Assembly (NCBI GenBank): GCA_013331625.1
Contig: DUGC01000028.1
Coordinates: 1-9,455, forward strand
Length of the DNA: 9,455 bases
Direction of reading: 5' to 3'
Source: Candidatus Iainarchaeum sp.
GTDB lineage: Archaea; Iainarchaeota; Iainarchaeia; Iainarchaeales; Iainarchaeaceae
The translations under genes and the position numbers were made by a program. Positions within the stretch are counted from its first letter, which is position 1. The number at the start of each line of letters is the position of its first letter. Below, piece by piece: positions 1 through 6,968 of the stretch. The notes under the pieces are model-generated. The model was not told where the DNA came from. It ran no database searches and saw only the letters and a list, made by a program, of their open reading frames with translations.

Positions 1-1
1 A

Positions 2-358
2 TTTGACGTCAAGCCGGATTTCAATGCAACTGACATTAATGGAATGCAGAATCTTGAATTGGGTATTTCACAGTATGGAAAAATTTTATACACAAACAAA
101 AGTATCCTGCTTGTAAAAATGTCTGCAGGGGAGGACGACATGCTCAACCTCGATGCTGACCTGAATATTTCACAAAACAAAATCGCGCTCAACCAAAACA
201 GCCTGCCGCAGCTCAGCCAGGGCGCGACAATAACACTCTATAACATAAACCTTGCAAAACCGCAAATCAAAAAAGGGACAGTGGTATGCGATGCGTGCCA
301 GATAATAAGCTACAACAAAAACACAAAAGTGCTCGTATTCACAGTGCCCGGGTTCTGA
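2..358 (+). CDS. C-terminal part of a beta-rich cell-surface-type protein (5' end outside window)
   Basis: The frame is open from the first bases of the window, so the Met at 44 is most likely internal and the gene starts upstream. About 118 residues are visible, ending in TGA at 356-358. The segment is rich in alternating hydrophobic and polar residues. Three landmarks stand out: a QYGKILY stretch, then ATITLYNINL, then a C-x2-C pair (CDAC) followed by a final strand ending FTVPGF. From memory, the same order of landmarks (YGKI, ATITLY, a Cys pair, ISY, then F-x-V) recurs as a beta domain in large secreted repeat proteins of DPANN archaea; that link is recollection, not a search result. In the copies I recall the domain usually continues a few residues past this point, so the protein stops right at the domain edge. 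No membrane anchor follows. The function is unknown, and a surface or extracellular role is inferred. Confidence 0.7.
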   Translation, partial: FDVKPDFNATDINGMQNLELGISQYGKILYTNKSILLVKMSAGEDDMLNLDADLNISQNKIALNQNSLPQLSQGATITLYNINLAKPQIKKGTVVCDACQIISYNKNTKVLVFTVPGF

Positions 359-366
359 CTTTTTTA
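359..366 (+). terminator. Short T-tract after the first gene
   Basis: Six consecutive T residues (360-365) begin two bases after the TGA stop. Archaeal transcription commonly terminates at short T-runs without a hairpin, so this is a plausible terminator for the upstream gene. The run is short and no stem was seen. Confidence 0.3.
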
Positions 367-419
367 TAAGCCCAAGGCGGCCGATAATAATAAATAGCCG
401 GCAAGCCTACTTTGTACAA

Positions 420-450
420 TATATTATATTTATAGGGGCGACGATCGGGC
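420..450 (+). promoter_or_regulatory. Putative archaeal promoter of the giant surface-protein gene
   Basis: A long AT-only stretch (419-434) lies just before the ATG at 451. The octamer TATATTAT at 420-427 leaves exactly 23 nt to the start codon, the same spacing found at three other starts in this window, which suggests a leaderless transcript. A second AT-rich element at about 389-396 could be an alternative TATA box giving a leader of roughly 30 nt. No Shine-Dalgarno sequence precedes the ATG. Confidence 0.5.
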
Positions 451-2610
451 ATGCGGCAGTCATTGGCATTTTTCCTCATTTACCTCTTCTTTTTCCCCCT
501 GTTCGGGCAGGTTGCCCTTGCAGCCGAGCCATTGCAAAGGGGCGGGGACGAAGGGCCGCCTGTATTAGGGGCATCGTCAGGGGTTACCCCTCCAAAAGAT
601 GATCCGCGAACGCTCACTGAAACCCCAGAAGAGACGGCAGAGCGTGAAGCCGGGCTGCCTTCTGAAGTGAAAAAGCCCGTTGAGCAGGTCAATGCCCCGC
701 TGTGTGATTCTTCCACGTTAAAGCCGCAGGAATCGCAAAACATCATTGACCTTCTGAAAAACGGATTTACAGGGAAGGAAATTGCAGGCCAGACCGGAAA
801 GGACACTGACCGCGACAAGCTTGCCTCAAATGAGATCGTGCTCACAAAGCCTGATGATGTTAATGTTGCGGTAAAGGCGGAAATCCCAAACCAGAAGTTT
901 GAGCCATGGGAGATATCGCAGTTCCTCAATAATTCCATAAAAGGCCCTTTTGCCTTTGGCGTGGTGCTTGAGGATCCGCTGCGCGCAGGGAGGTGCGAGG
1001 TTTTCAGTTCGCCTGAGTGCTCCATGAGCGGCCCCAACCTCAAATACCGCAATTCGGGCAGCGGCATAGTGGCGGATTTCAAGCCGATGAAAGAGACAAT
1101 ACAGGACTTCGGCGCATGGATGGATGGCAACAGGCTGCTTGAAGGCCTTTCAAAAAAGGAAAATGATGACCTGCGCTCTGCACTGGGTGTTGAAGGGGAC
1201 CAGAATGTTGAGGTACGCAGCGCCCAAAGGCTTGAAAAAGAACTCATTCCAAATTCGATACTCACGACCTTTTTCGAGGCAAAGCTTGAAACGAACTGCA
1301 ACAGCTCTGCGTGCGTGATCAGCACCTATTCGCTCTTTGACAAGTACTTCAACTCGTGGATGTCGGCTGAAATGGTCGTAAGCACTTTCGGGCCAAGCGT
1401 TTTGTACCATACAAAAAAGCTGTTCGGGTGGACCGGCAGGCGCGGGTTTTTCGGCGGGGTCCTTGACGAGTATGAAAAATTCCTGGATAGGATCAGGGCT
1501 GGATACATGACTCCTGAATCATACCTGCTCAATGTCAAGTCAAAGCGCATCAACACAAGGCTTGACAAGTACGGCTGGCGCGGCTGGTGGGAAGAAACAG
1601 TGGGCGGGAATGCTGATGGCACAGGGTACTACCTCATGAAGACCGAGGAGTTCCAGCACCACTGGGGAAAAGCCATGGAGAAAGGCGGGTTCCTTGAGCA
1701 TATCAAAACTGTTGAGGAGAAAGCGGAGTTTTTAAGGATGTTGAAGGACATGCGCTCGCTTTTGCGCGCAGGAAGGGAAAGGGTCAACCAGGCAGAATCT
1801 GCATACAAGCAGGCACTCAAATCGGCAGGGGACAAGGGGTTTAGCGACCCTGTAGTCAGGGACCGCTACGTCAAGTACGGGCAGGAAATTGTCGGGTACA
1901 TGGACAATTATTATGATGAAGGCCTTGGCGCAGATTACATTGAATGGATAACAAGGCACCCTAACACCGGGTTTTATGACAAGGGGGCAAAGCAGGTATT
2001 GCCAGACGGGAGCGCGGAAATTACAAACCTTTTCCAGGAACACAGGAACATGCAAAGGATACTCAAGAAATTCCAGAAGGACGGGACTTTCAAGGACTTT
2101 GAAAAAAAGCTCCCTGAGTACGGCACGGTTTATGAAACACACGGCGATGACCTGATTTTGTACCATGTCACAAAGGAGAACACAACCTCTGCAACCGGCC
2201 TGTCATGGAGCAACATCAAGGCTGCTGCAAACAACAGGGCAAACACATTCATTGAGGACATATATGGCAACATGGTCCCTTACAATAACCAGTCCTACCA
2301 ATTCATACAAAACAGGATGACTGCAAACGCGCAGGTGTATACGGGCAACTGGACCGAGTGGGGCTCACTGAGCCCTATTGATGTTGTTGCAAGGATTGAC
2401 AATGCAAGGACCGGCGCCACTGCAAACCTCAAGATGGGCGTTAATAATATTGAACAGATGATAAATTCGGTGCAGGAGAGGAACTGGGTATCAAGGCGAT
2501 ACTGGAGCGCCCTTGACAAGCTCATGGCGCAGGAAGACGAGCTTGTGAGGGATTATTTCACGATCAAGGGCGGGGTGAAATGGACCACAACACCTTTTGG
2601 CTACTGGTAG
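451..2610 (+). CDS. N-terminal half of a giant exported protein, ending at an in-frame TAG
   Basis: It encodes 719 residues before the TAG at 2608-2610. Residues 1-25 form a clear Sec-type signal peptide: MRQ, a hydrophobic core rich in Leu and Phe, then a VALA-A cleavage site near residues 24/25. A Pro/Glu-rich linker follows to about residue 80, then a mixed domain with cysteine pairs C182/C190 and C283/C288. From about 330 to 719 the chain is aromatic-rich and mostly helical, without cysteine. N-x-S/T sequons (for example at N160 and N284) fit an extracellular location. I do not recognise the family. This half has an export signal but no anchor. The frame continues without a shift into the next 810 codons, which end in a transmembrane anchor, so both halves read as one protein. 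If the TAG is a true stop, the product is a truncated secreted form. The ATG at 451 is preferred because it opens the signal peptide and sits at the expected distance from a TATA-like box. Confidence 0.85.
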   Translation: MRQSLAFFLIYLFFFPLFGQVALAAEPLQRGGDEGPPVLGASSGVTPPKDDPRTLTETPEETAEREAGLPSEVKKPVEQVNAPLCDSSTLKPQESQNIIDLLKNGFTGKEIAGQTGKDTDRDKLASNEIVLTKPDDVNVAVKAEIPNQKFEPWEISQFLNNSIKGPFAFGVVLEDPLRAGRCEVFSSPECSMSGPNLKYRNSGSGIVADFKPMKETIQDFGAWMDGNRLLEGLSKKENDDLRSALGVEGDQNVEVRSAQRLEKELIPNSILTTFFEAKLETNCNSSACVISTYSLFDKYFNSWMSAEMVVSTFGPSVLYHTKKLFGWTGRRGFFGGVLDEYEKFLDRIRAGYMTPESYLLNVKSKRINTRLDKYGWRGWWEETVGGNADGTGYYLMKTEEFQHHWGKAMEKGGFLEHIKTVEEKAEFLRMLKDMRSLLRAGRERVNQAESAYKQALKSAGDKGFSDPVVRDRYVKYGQEIVGYMDNYYDEGLGADYIEWITRHPNTGFYDKGAKQVLPDGSAEITNLFQEHRNMQRILKKFQKDGTFKDFEKKLPEYGTVYETHGDDLILYHVTKENTTSATGLSWSNIKAAANNRANTFIEDIYGNMVPYNNQSYQFIQNRMTANAQVYTGNWTEWGSLSPIDVVARIDNARTGATANLKMGVNNIEQMINSVQERNWVSRRYWSALDKLMAQEDELVRDYFTIKGGVKWTTTPFGYW
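2608..2610 (+). other. In-frame TAG splitting one 1530-codon reading frame
   Basis: Codons run ...Phe-Gly-Tyr-Trp-TAG-Ala-Lys-Lys-Gly-Phe... with the same frame on both sides and no other stop between 451 and 5041. The first Met after it is 13 codons downstream at 2650, with no promoter or ribosome-binding site. TAG is one substitution away from TGG (Trp), CAG (Gln), AAG (Lys) and TAC/TAT (Tyr). It may be a nonsense mutation, a sequence error, or a codon that is read through, for instance as pyrrolysine. Confidence 0.9.
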
Positions 2611-5043
2611 GCAAAGAAGGGTTTCGGGATTGAAGGCATTAGCCAGTACATGCTGCCAGACACCTGGCACAAGCTCACGTTTGCCATAGGCACACAGAAC
2701 ATATACGATTTTGCATATGTGGACTTTTTTGCAAACGAGGGAAGCGATCAGGGGGACATGTTTTCGCAAGTCATTAACAGCCTGCCATGGAAGTTCATTT
2801 TAGACGAGCTTTCAGACAAGTACAATCCGGTAAAGGACCTTTATTATTCCCTTACGAAAAACCAGCTGCGCAATGAAACAGAGAACCTTGCATTCTACCT
2901 CACCGGCCCTCAGGAGTGCGTTGGATGCAGCATGGTGCTGCGCAGCGATGACCTCACGCGCTTCCGCCCTTTCTTTTTTATGGACAACCAGAAGATTGTC
3001 TCGTATATACTTGAAGATACTGTGAGCGACAAGGCAAAAGAAAAGGGCCAGACACTAATAATGTTCGGCCACCACACCAACCTTGAAGGCCAGAGCGGGA
3101 ATGAGAAGGGTGAGCCTATTGACCTTGTCAGGGCTGTAAACGGGGACAGCGGGACAAAGACGTGCCAGCAGGCCATTGAATCGCTGCAGTTTGGCGGCGT
3201 CAATATAGGAAAGGCACTGCCTGCCGCGATAACAAAAAAGGGAAGACTAGGCGCCGTGCTTGGCGGCATGGAATCCATAACCTACGGCATGTTCTTTTGG
3301 GCAGGCATTTTCAGCACTGCTGCAGTGCAGATAGTGATCGCCCCCCAGCTGCAGGACTGCATTGATGTCGATGAAGGCTATTATGCGCACTATTTCGTGC
3401 CTGTAAAAAAGGAAACAGACAAGAAGGCCGATGCCACTGTCAAGTCAACAGACAAGGTTTCCAGCATGGTCAACAGGTTCAAGGAAAATTACATCGATAC
3501 GTTCAAGGGCGACAAGAACAGCATGACAAAGGAGGCTGCAGAAAAGATAGGGGGAGAAATTGACAGGTTCGTGAAGGACTCAAAGTCAAATGACATTGTG
3601 CAGGCTACGCTGCGCCTTGAAGGGATGAACAGCGGCCAGCTCGATTCGGCAGCCCTCTTTTACTTCTGGTGCGGCAAGGGATGCGAGATCAATCCCGCAT
3701 CATATAAACAGGGCGGGACAGAGCAGATGCGCGGCACCAATGATGTGAATGTGGGGATTGATTTTGCAAAAGGCGAGATCACGGCAAACGGAACGCCCGT
3801 TGTGGAAAGCCCCGACAATGTCAGGATGGCCTCCACCAACCTCAATATACCGGCAATCGAGATACCCCGCACCCTGAGCCAGGCATGCATAGAGAATTCC
3901 ACTGAAAAAGCCATACAGATCAGTGCTGATGGCATTGTGCAGGTGCTGAACCGCGACCTGCTCTCCTGCCTACAGTCAGGGGTCATGATGCAAACAGGCC
4001 TGCCTTTGCAATCAGACAGGCTCAATGACGCATTCGGGAAACTTGATAATATCGTCACTACGACACACCCCAACGTCAGGGCTATGGGGGATGGCATAAT
4101 TGCCGAAGGAATTCCCCGAAGGATCGCTGACGGAAGGGGGGCTACAATTATTATCCTGGCCAATAAGGAAGTGAAGCTCTCAGGTTCAAATGATGATTCG
4201 AACAGCCTTGGCAGGCTTGAGAGCTTGCAGTTTGCAAACGGCAGCATTGTTGTAAAGCCAGATGGCTGCTTTTTGGCCTGGCTTCGCCATCACGAGGACG
4301 GAATACTTAACAAGGACCTTGTAAAAGGCCTCAAGAGCTCGGTCAACCGCGAGCTCAACGAGCAGACTAATTGCAGCGAGCCTGCAGTGAACTTTGAGAT
4401 CAAGCCTGACCTTGCATCGAGTTACAAGACGGATAAGGCAGATAAGTTCAACACCGCGCTGCAGCACCAGGGGCCTTTCAATGTGTTCGAGACGCCTACA
4501 CAGCGCTTTGTGATAACATCCGAGCCGAATGCACAAGGTATATGTGAGGATCATTTAAGGGTTGTTGACAAGGACAGCGGAAAGGTCACTGATTATGTGG
4601 GCAGCATAACGCAAACGCCAGACGGGTTCAAGATAAGGGCAAATGATGGCAAGGAGCATGAAGTGAAATTCTCCACCAAGGACGGGGCGCCTTTTGTCCA
4701 GCTCGATTCAAACAAGCCCGAGCTCCTGACTGCTGCGCAGGGCAAGAACGGCTCATTCTATTATGACCCCGACAAGGGATTGTGGTATGCCGAGAATGCG
4801 CAGCTGCTGCCCCTCATTGACGCTTTCCGCGAAGGGATTGCGGCAAAAGTGCAGCCCAATGGAGAAACCACTGCAACGGCGAGCGGCAATGTGCTCAACC
4901 TTGACCTCGGGGGGAAGTCGGATTCGGGGCTGTTGAACCTGCCCTCGCTGCCGGAATCAAAGCTTTTGCTGGCTATATTTGTATCGATGCTTGTGGCGAC
5001 TTTTATCGTAATGCAGGGCAGGAAGAAGACCAAAGCCAAATAG
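2611..5043 (+). CDS. C-terminal half of the giant exported protein, with membrane anchor
   Basis: This is the in-frame continuation after the TAG, giving 810 codons before the TAG stop at 5041-5043. A separate start would have to use the ATG at 2650, but nothing upstream of it resembles a promoter or ribosome-binding site and the residues before it look equally coding. Numbering the whole frame as one protein, there are cysteine pairs C823/C826 and C1074/C1078, and a hydrophobic stretch at about 944-966 that could be a membrane helix or a buried hairpin. A beta-rich region at about 1343-1430 contains DG turns. A C-terminal transmembrane helix at about 1505-1521 is followed by a short basic tail (GRKKTKAK). 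Several N-x-S/T sequons are present. With the signal peptide in the first half this makes a classic type I surface protein: signal, large outer domain, anchor, basic inner tail. The family was not recognised. Without the first half this part has no export signal. Confidence 0.82.
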   Translation, partial: AKKGFGIEGISQYMLPDTWHKLTFAIGTQNIYDFAYVDFFANEGSDQGDMFSQVINSLPWKFILDELSDKYNPVKDLYYSLTKNQLRNETENLAFYLTGPQECVGCSMVLRSDDLTRFRPFFFMDNQKIVSYILEDTVSDKAKEKGQTLIMFGHHTNLEGQSGNEKGEPIDLVRAVNGDSGTKTCQQAIESLQFGGVNIGKALPAAITKKGRLGAVLGGMESITYGMFFWAGIFSTAAVQIVIAPQLQDCIDVDEGYYAHYFVPVKKETDKKADATVKSTDKVSSMVNRFKENYIDTFKGDKNSMTKEAAEKIGGEIDRFVKDSKSNDIVQATLRLEGMNSGQLDSAALFYFWCGKGCEINPASYKQGGTEQMRGTNDVNVGIDFAKGEITANGTPVVESPDNVRMASTNLNIPAIEIPRTLSQACIENSTEKAIQISADGIVQVLNRDLLSCLQSGVMMQTGLPLQSDRLNDAFGKLDNIVTTTHPNVRAMGDGIIAEGIPRRIADGRGATIIILANKEVKLSGSNDDSNSLGRLESLQFANGSIVVKPDGCFLAWLRHHEDGILNKDLVKGLKSSVNRELNEQTNCSEPAVNFEIKPDLASSYKTDKADKFNTALQHQGPFNVFETPTQRFVITSEPNAQGICEDHLRVVDKDSGKVTDYVGSITQTPDGFKIRANDGKEHEVKFSTKDGAPFVQLDSNKPELLTAAQGKNGSFYYDPDKGLWYAENAQLLPLIDAFREGIAAKVQPNGETTATASGNVLNLDLGGKSDSGLLNLPSLPESKLLLAIFVSMLVATFIVMQGRKKTKAK

Positions 5044-5083
5044 GGCCGGGAAAGGAATGAAGAATCCAGTTCGGCGCAAAATG

Positions 5084-5150
5084 CATTTTTAAAAGTAATT
5101 AAAAATAACGCATTTCCTAAAAAAAATAAATGAATTTTTTTAAAAATTAG
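5084..5150. terminator. AT-rich convergent terminator zone
   Basis: This lies between two convergent genes that end at 5043 (+) and 5186 (-). Plus-strand T-runs occur at 5086-5090 and 5135-5141 (seven T). A run of eight A at 5119-5126 gives a T-run on the minus strand. The self-complementary AATTTTTTTAAAAATT at 5133-5148 could form a weak hairpin. Together these fit a bidirectional archaeal terminator. The rest of the 142-nt gap shows no gene. Confidence 0.5.
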
Positions 5151-5185
5151 CCGGGTTAAAAACAATGGAGAATACATGTGGCAGG

Positions 5186-5974
5186 CTACTTGTAAAAGTC
5201 GTTTATCTTTTCCTGGCGCCTCTTTGATTCAAAAATTGCTTTTGCAGTCATGACCCCCTGATTTAACAGGTTGATGAACTCAGGGGTAAGCTGCCTGTGC
5301 AGATTCCTTACATGGTTATTGATGTCGATTATTGCGGCCTGATAGGCCCTTGCTAAATGGATATCCCCTTTTGCCCCCACAATGGCATTGAAAAGGAGCC
5401 TTTGTTTTGCCATGAGGCCGGCACGGGCCTTGATGAACCTGATTATGGAGTCGGCCTGCGCATCGCTAAGTTCAGCAAGGTTGTATTTGTCCCGGAATTT
5501 CTTGGTGTTGCGCGCCTTGTCAAGCTTGAGGTCCATCTCGAGCTCTTCGGAAGTCATCCTGAAAACATCTGCAAGGATATCCTCAACCACATCAGGCGGC
5601 CCATGCCTTTCAGGAAACCTCCCCAGCTTGAGGAAAAATGAAGAGGGGGTGGTCTTGTCATAAAGGTTGTCACCGATCTGGCGCAGGTCGGGGTAGAATT
5701 CTGCTTTGAGATGCAGCCTTGCAGCATAGTCCTGCCTTGCCCAGCGGGCTTCCATCCGGGCGGATTTTGCAAGGTTTTTCCAGTAGAAAGGGTTTATCAC
5801 ATCGCTTGCCATCGCAAGCCCCCACATGCCCTTGTGGCCATGCCATTTTTCCTGTGCATGCTCATGGAGCTTTTCAACAAATGCCCCGAAAAAACTCCTT
5901 CTTGGCTCATGCGCATGCCCGGCATGCTCCCCTGTAGGTTTGTGGGCTGCCGGCTTTTCACGGACTGGGGCCAT
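5186..5974 (-). CDS. Helical protein of unknown function with histidine-rich N-terminus
   Basis: It has 262 residues from the ATG at 5974 and ends in TAG (5186-5188). The frame can be extended to a TTG at 6025, but that would overlap the upstream gene by 17 nt. A TATA-like octamer lies exactly 24 nt before the ATG at 5974, so the shorter form is chosen. Residues 1-50 are polar and contain eight histidines (H11, 17, 20, 22, 37, 39, 45, 47), with HAGHAH and HEHAQEKWHGH clusters that could bind a divalent metal. Residues 50-262 look almost entirely helical and charged, with aromatic patches (NPFYW at 61-65) and no signal peptide or convincing membrane helix, so a cytoplasmic location is inferred. 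I do not recognise a family or catalytic motif. It lies directly downstream of the cysteine-repeat gene but appears to have its own promoter. Confidence 0.8.
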   Translation of the reverse strand: MAPVREKPAAHKPTGEHAGHAHEPRRSFFGAFVEKLHEHAQEKWHGHKGMWGLAMASDVINPFYWKNLAKSARMEARWARQDYAARLHLKAEFYPDLRQIGDNLYDKTTPSSFFLKLGRFPERHGPPDVVEDILADVFRMTSEELEMDLKLDKARNTKKFRDKYNLAELSDAQADSIIRFIKARAGLMAKQRLLFNAIVGAKGDIHLARAYQAAIIDINNHVRNLHRQLTPEFINLLNQGVMTAKAIFESKRRQEKINDFYK

Positions 5975-6006
5975 AGAGTAATTAGAAGTCCATCCGGCTA
6001 TAAAAA
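5975..6006 (-). promoter_or_regulatory. TATA-like promoter of the histidine-rich protein gene
   Basis: On the minus strand the octamer TTTTTATA (5999-6006) is followed by 24 nt and then the ATG at 5974. The box starts two bases after the stop codon of the upstream gene (6009-6011). The spacing matches a leaderless archaeal transcript and supports the ATG start over the upstream TTG. Confidence 0.55.
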
Positions 6007-6008
6007 GC

Positions 6009-6851
6009 TTAGCTGAGGTCCTCAATGCAGCTTTGGGCCTGAGTGCCAGCCTGATAGCAAAGGGCCTTGTTGTTGGTGTTGTATGCTATCCATGCAACGC
6101 AGCTGTCCCTTGTTTCCGAAAGGTTTTCACAGGCCTGCGCGTTGTTTGAATCGAGCGCCACGCGGAAAAAGCACGAATCCGCAGCGTCGCCCGCCTTGTT
6201 GCAAAGCGAGGGCGAGAGCGTGTCGAGCGCGATCATGTAATTGCAGAAATGGGAATTGGTGCGGATGTAATCACAAGATGAGAGGTTGCTGTCAAGCACC
6301 GCGCCAAGGCAATATCTCCTGTCATATCCGTCTGCGCAAAGGCTTATGTCCTTTGCCTCAAAGGCCTTGAAGCACTGCTGCTGTTCATAATCGCCCTTAT
6401 CACATAGCGAAGCGTCACTTGTTGCAATTGCAACATCAGCCATGCATTCCTGATAGCCGATCTTCACCTTGCCGCACATTGCAGCATCCTTGTTGTCGAT
6501 TGCAAGGGTTGCATAGCAATCATCACGCGTTGTGCCGTCAATTATTGCGCTGCACCCTTTTTCATCATCCTGCATCCGCGCATACAAAAGCAGGCAGGAA
6601 TCACGTTTGTACGGGTTATATTTGTCACAATCTGCGGCAGTTATCGGGAATTCCACATTAAGGTCCCTGACTGGCCCGTCCCCGACTATTTCCTCATCAG
6701 GGGTGATATAATCATCAGAGAGGTACTCATCGCCGTCCACATTGATATAATCGACCCCTTTCACATCGGCAATTTTTGGCTGGTTGAAATAGATTGCGGC
6801 CCCAAGGGCTGCCAGCAGGATAACGGGGACCGCGAGCCACCTGTAGTTCAT
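6009..6851 (-). CDS. Membrane-anchored protein with nine cysteine-pair repeats
   Basis: It has 280 residues. Residues 1-4 are followed by a hydrophobic helix at 5-22, best read as an uncleaved signal anchor because no lipobox or clear cleavage site is seen. An acidic linker spans 25-70. From residue 75 to 275 there are exactly 18 cysteines arranged as nine pairs: 75/86, 100/112, 126/136, 150/160, 172/181, 193/203, 217/227, 241/251 and 265/275. Each pair is separated by 8-11 residues and repeats start every 21-26 residues, most often 24. Between pairs the pattern is roughly C-x4-A-x-D-x-(N/S)-x3-L-C. This predicts a solenoid of short helical hairpins, each closed by a disulfide, outside the membrane. 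There are no unpaired cysteines. Function is unknown; a binding or scaffold role at the cell surface is inferred from the repeat architecture. The gene ends in TAA and starts at an ATG preceded by a TATA-like box. Confidence 0.85.
   Translation of the reverse strand: MNYRWLAVPVILLAALGAAIYFNQPKIADVKGVDYINVDGDEYLSDDYITPDEEIVGDGPVRDLNVEFPITAADCDKYNPYKRDSCLLLYARMQDDEKGCSAIIDGTTRDDCYATLAIDNKDAAMCGKVKIGYQECMADVAIATSDASLCDKGDYEQQQCFKAFEAKDISLCADGYDRRYCLGAVLDSNLSSCDYIRTNSHFCNYMIALDTLSPSLCNKAGDAADSCFFRVALDSNNAQACENLSETRDSCVAWIAYNTNNKALCYQAGTQAQSCIEDLS
6027..6629 (-). repeat. Nine tandem ~24-residue Cys-pair repeats (protein level)
   Basis: This segment encodes residues 75-275 of the anchored protein. 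Repeat starts fall at Cys 75, 100, 126, 150, 172, 193, 217, 241 and 265. Inter-pair spacers are 13 residues except two of 11 (after C160 and C181). The copies are diverged at the DNA level, so the array is old rather than recently amplified. Confidence 0.8.
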
Positions 6852-6882
6852 GGACTAAAAGAAGTGTTTTGAAATTAATAAA
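6852..6882 (-). promoter_or_regulatory. TATA-like promoter of the cysteine-repeat protein gene
   Basis: On the minus strand TTTATTAA (6875-6882) is followed by exactly 23 nt and then the ATG at 6851. The same octamer with the same 23-nt spacing precedes the gene at 8417. A second TATA-like element, CTATAAAAG, lies near 6898-6906, about 50 nt before the start, and could give a longer leader. The bases just before the ATG are TTAGTCC. Confidence 0.55.
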
Positions 6883-6928
6883 CCTTGAGTTTTTGCTTTT
6901 ATAGAGTTCAACGATTTAAGATCAGGAA

Positions 6929-6960
6929 ATTAAAATAAAGGGCCCCGTGGGTTTTAGGGG
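6929..6960 (-). terminator. Possible terminator after the PAC2 gene
   Basis: Just past the PAC2 stop, the minus strand shows CCCC (6957-6960) and GGGG (6943-6946), which can pair across a 10-nt loop, followed by an interrupted T-rich run (6929-6939). The stem is only four pairs, so this is tentative. Confidence 0.35.
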
Positions 6961-6968
6961 TGCTTTGA

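Noticed and set aside
480..1325. 281-codon open frame on the minus strand
   Set aside because: It is opposite the signal-peptide half of the giant gene; it is Ser/Phe/Pro-rich, typical of a shadow frame, with no promoter.
2608..2660. A pyrrolysine insertion-type stem-loop just after the TAG
   Set aside because: Only a 3-bp GGC/GCC stem (AUUA loop) could be drawn downstream, which is not meaningful.
3660..4247. 195-codon open frame on the minus strand
   Set aside because: It is a shadow of the giant gene's second half, with no promoter or domain.
2650..5043. The downstream half of the giant gene as an independent gene starting at ATG 2650
   Set aside because: There is no TATA-like box at the usual spacing, no ribosome-binding site and no signal peptide, and the 13 codons between the TAG and this ATG read as ordinary protein in the same frame.
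5975..6025. TTG at 6025 as the start of the histidine-rich protein
   Set aside because: It would overlap the upstream gene by 17 nt and use a rare start. The promoter-like TATA octamer lies inside this stretch and points to the ATG at 5974.
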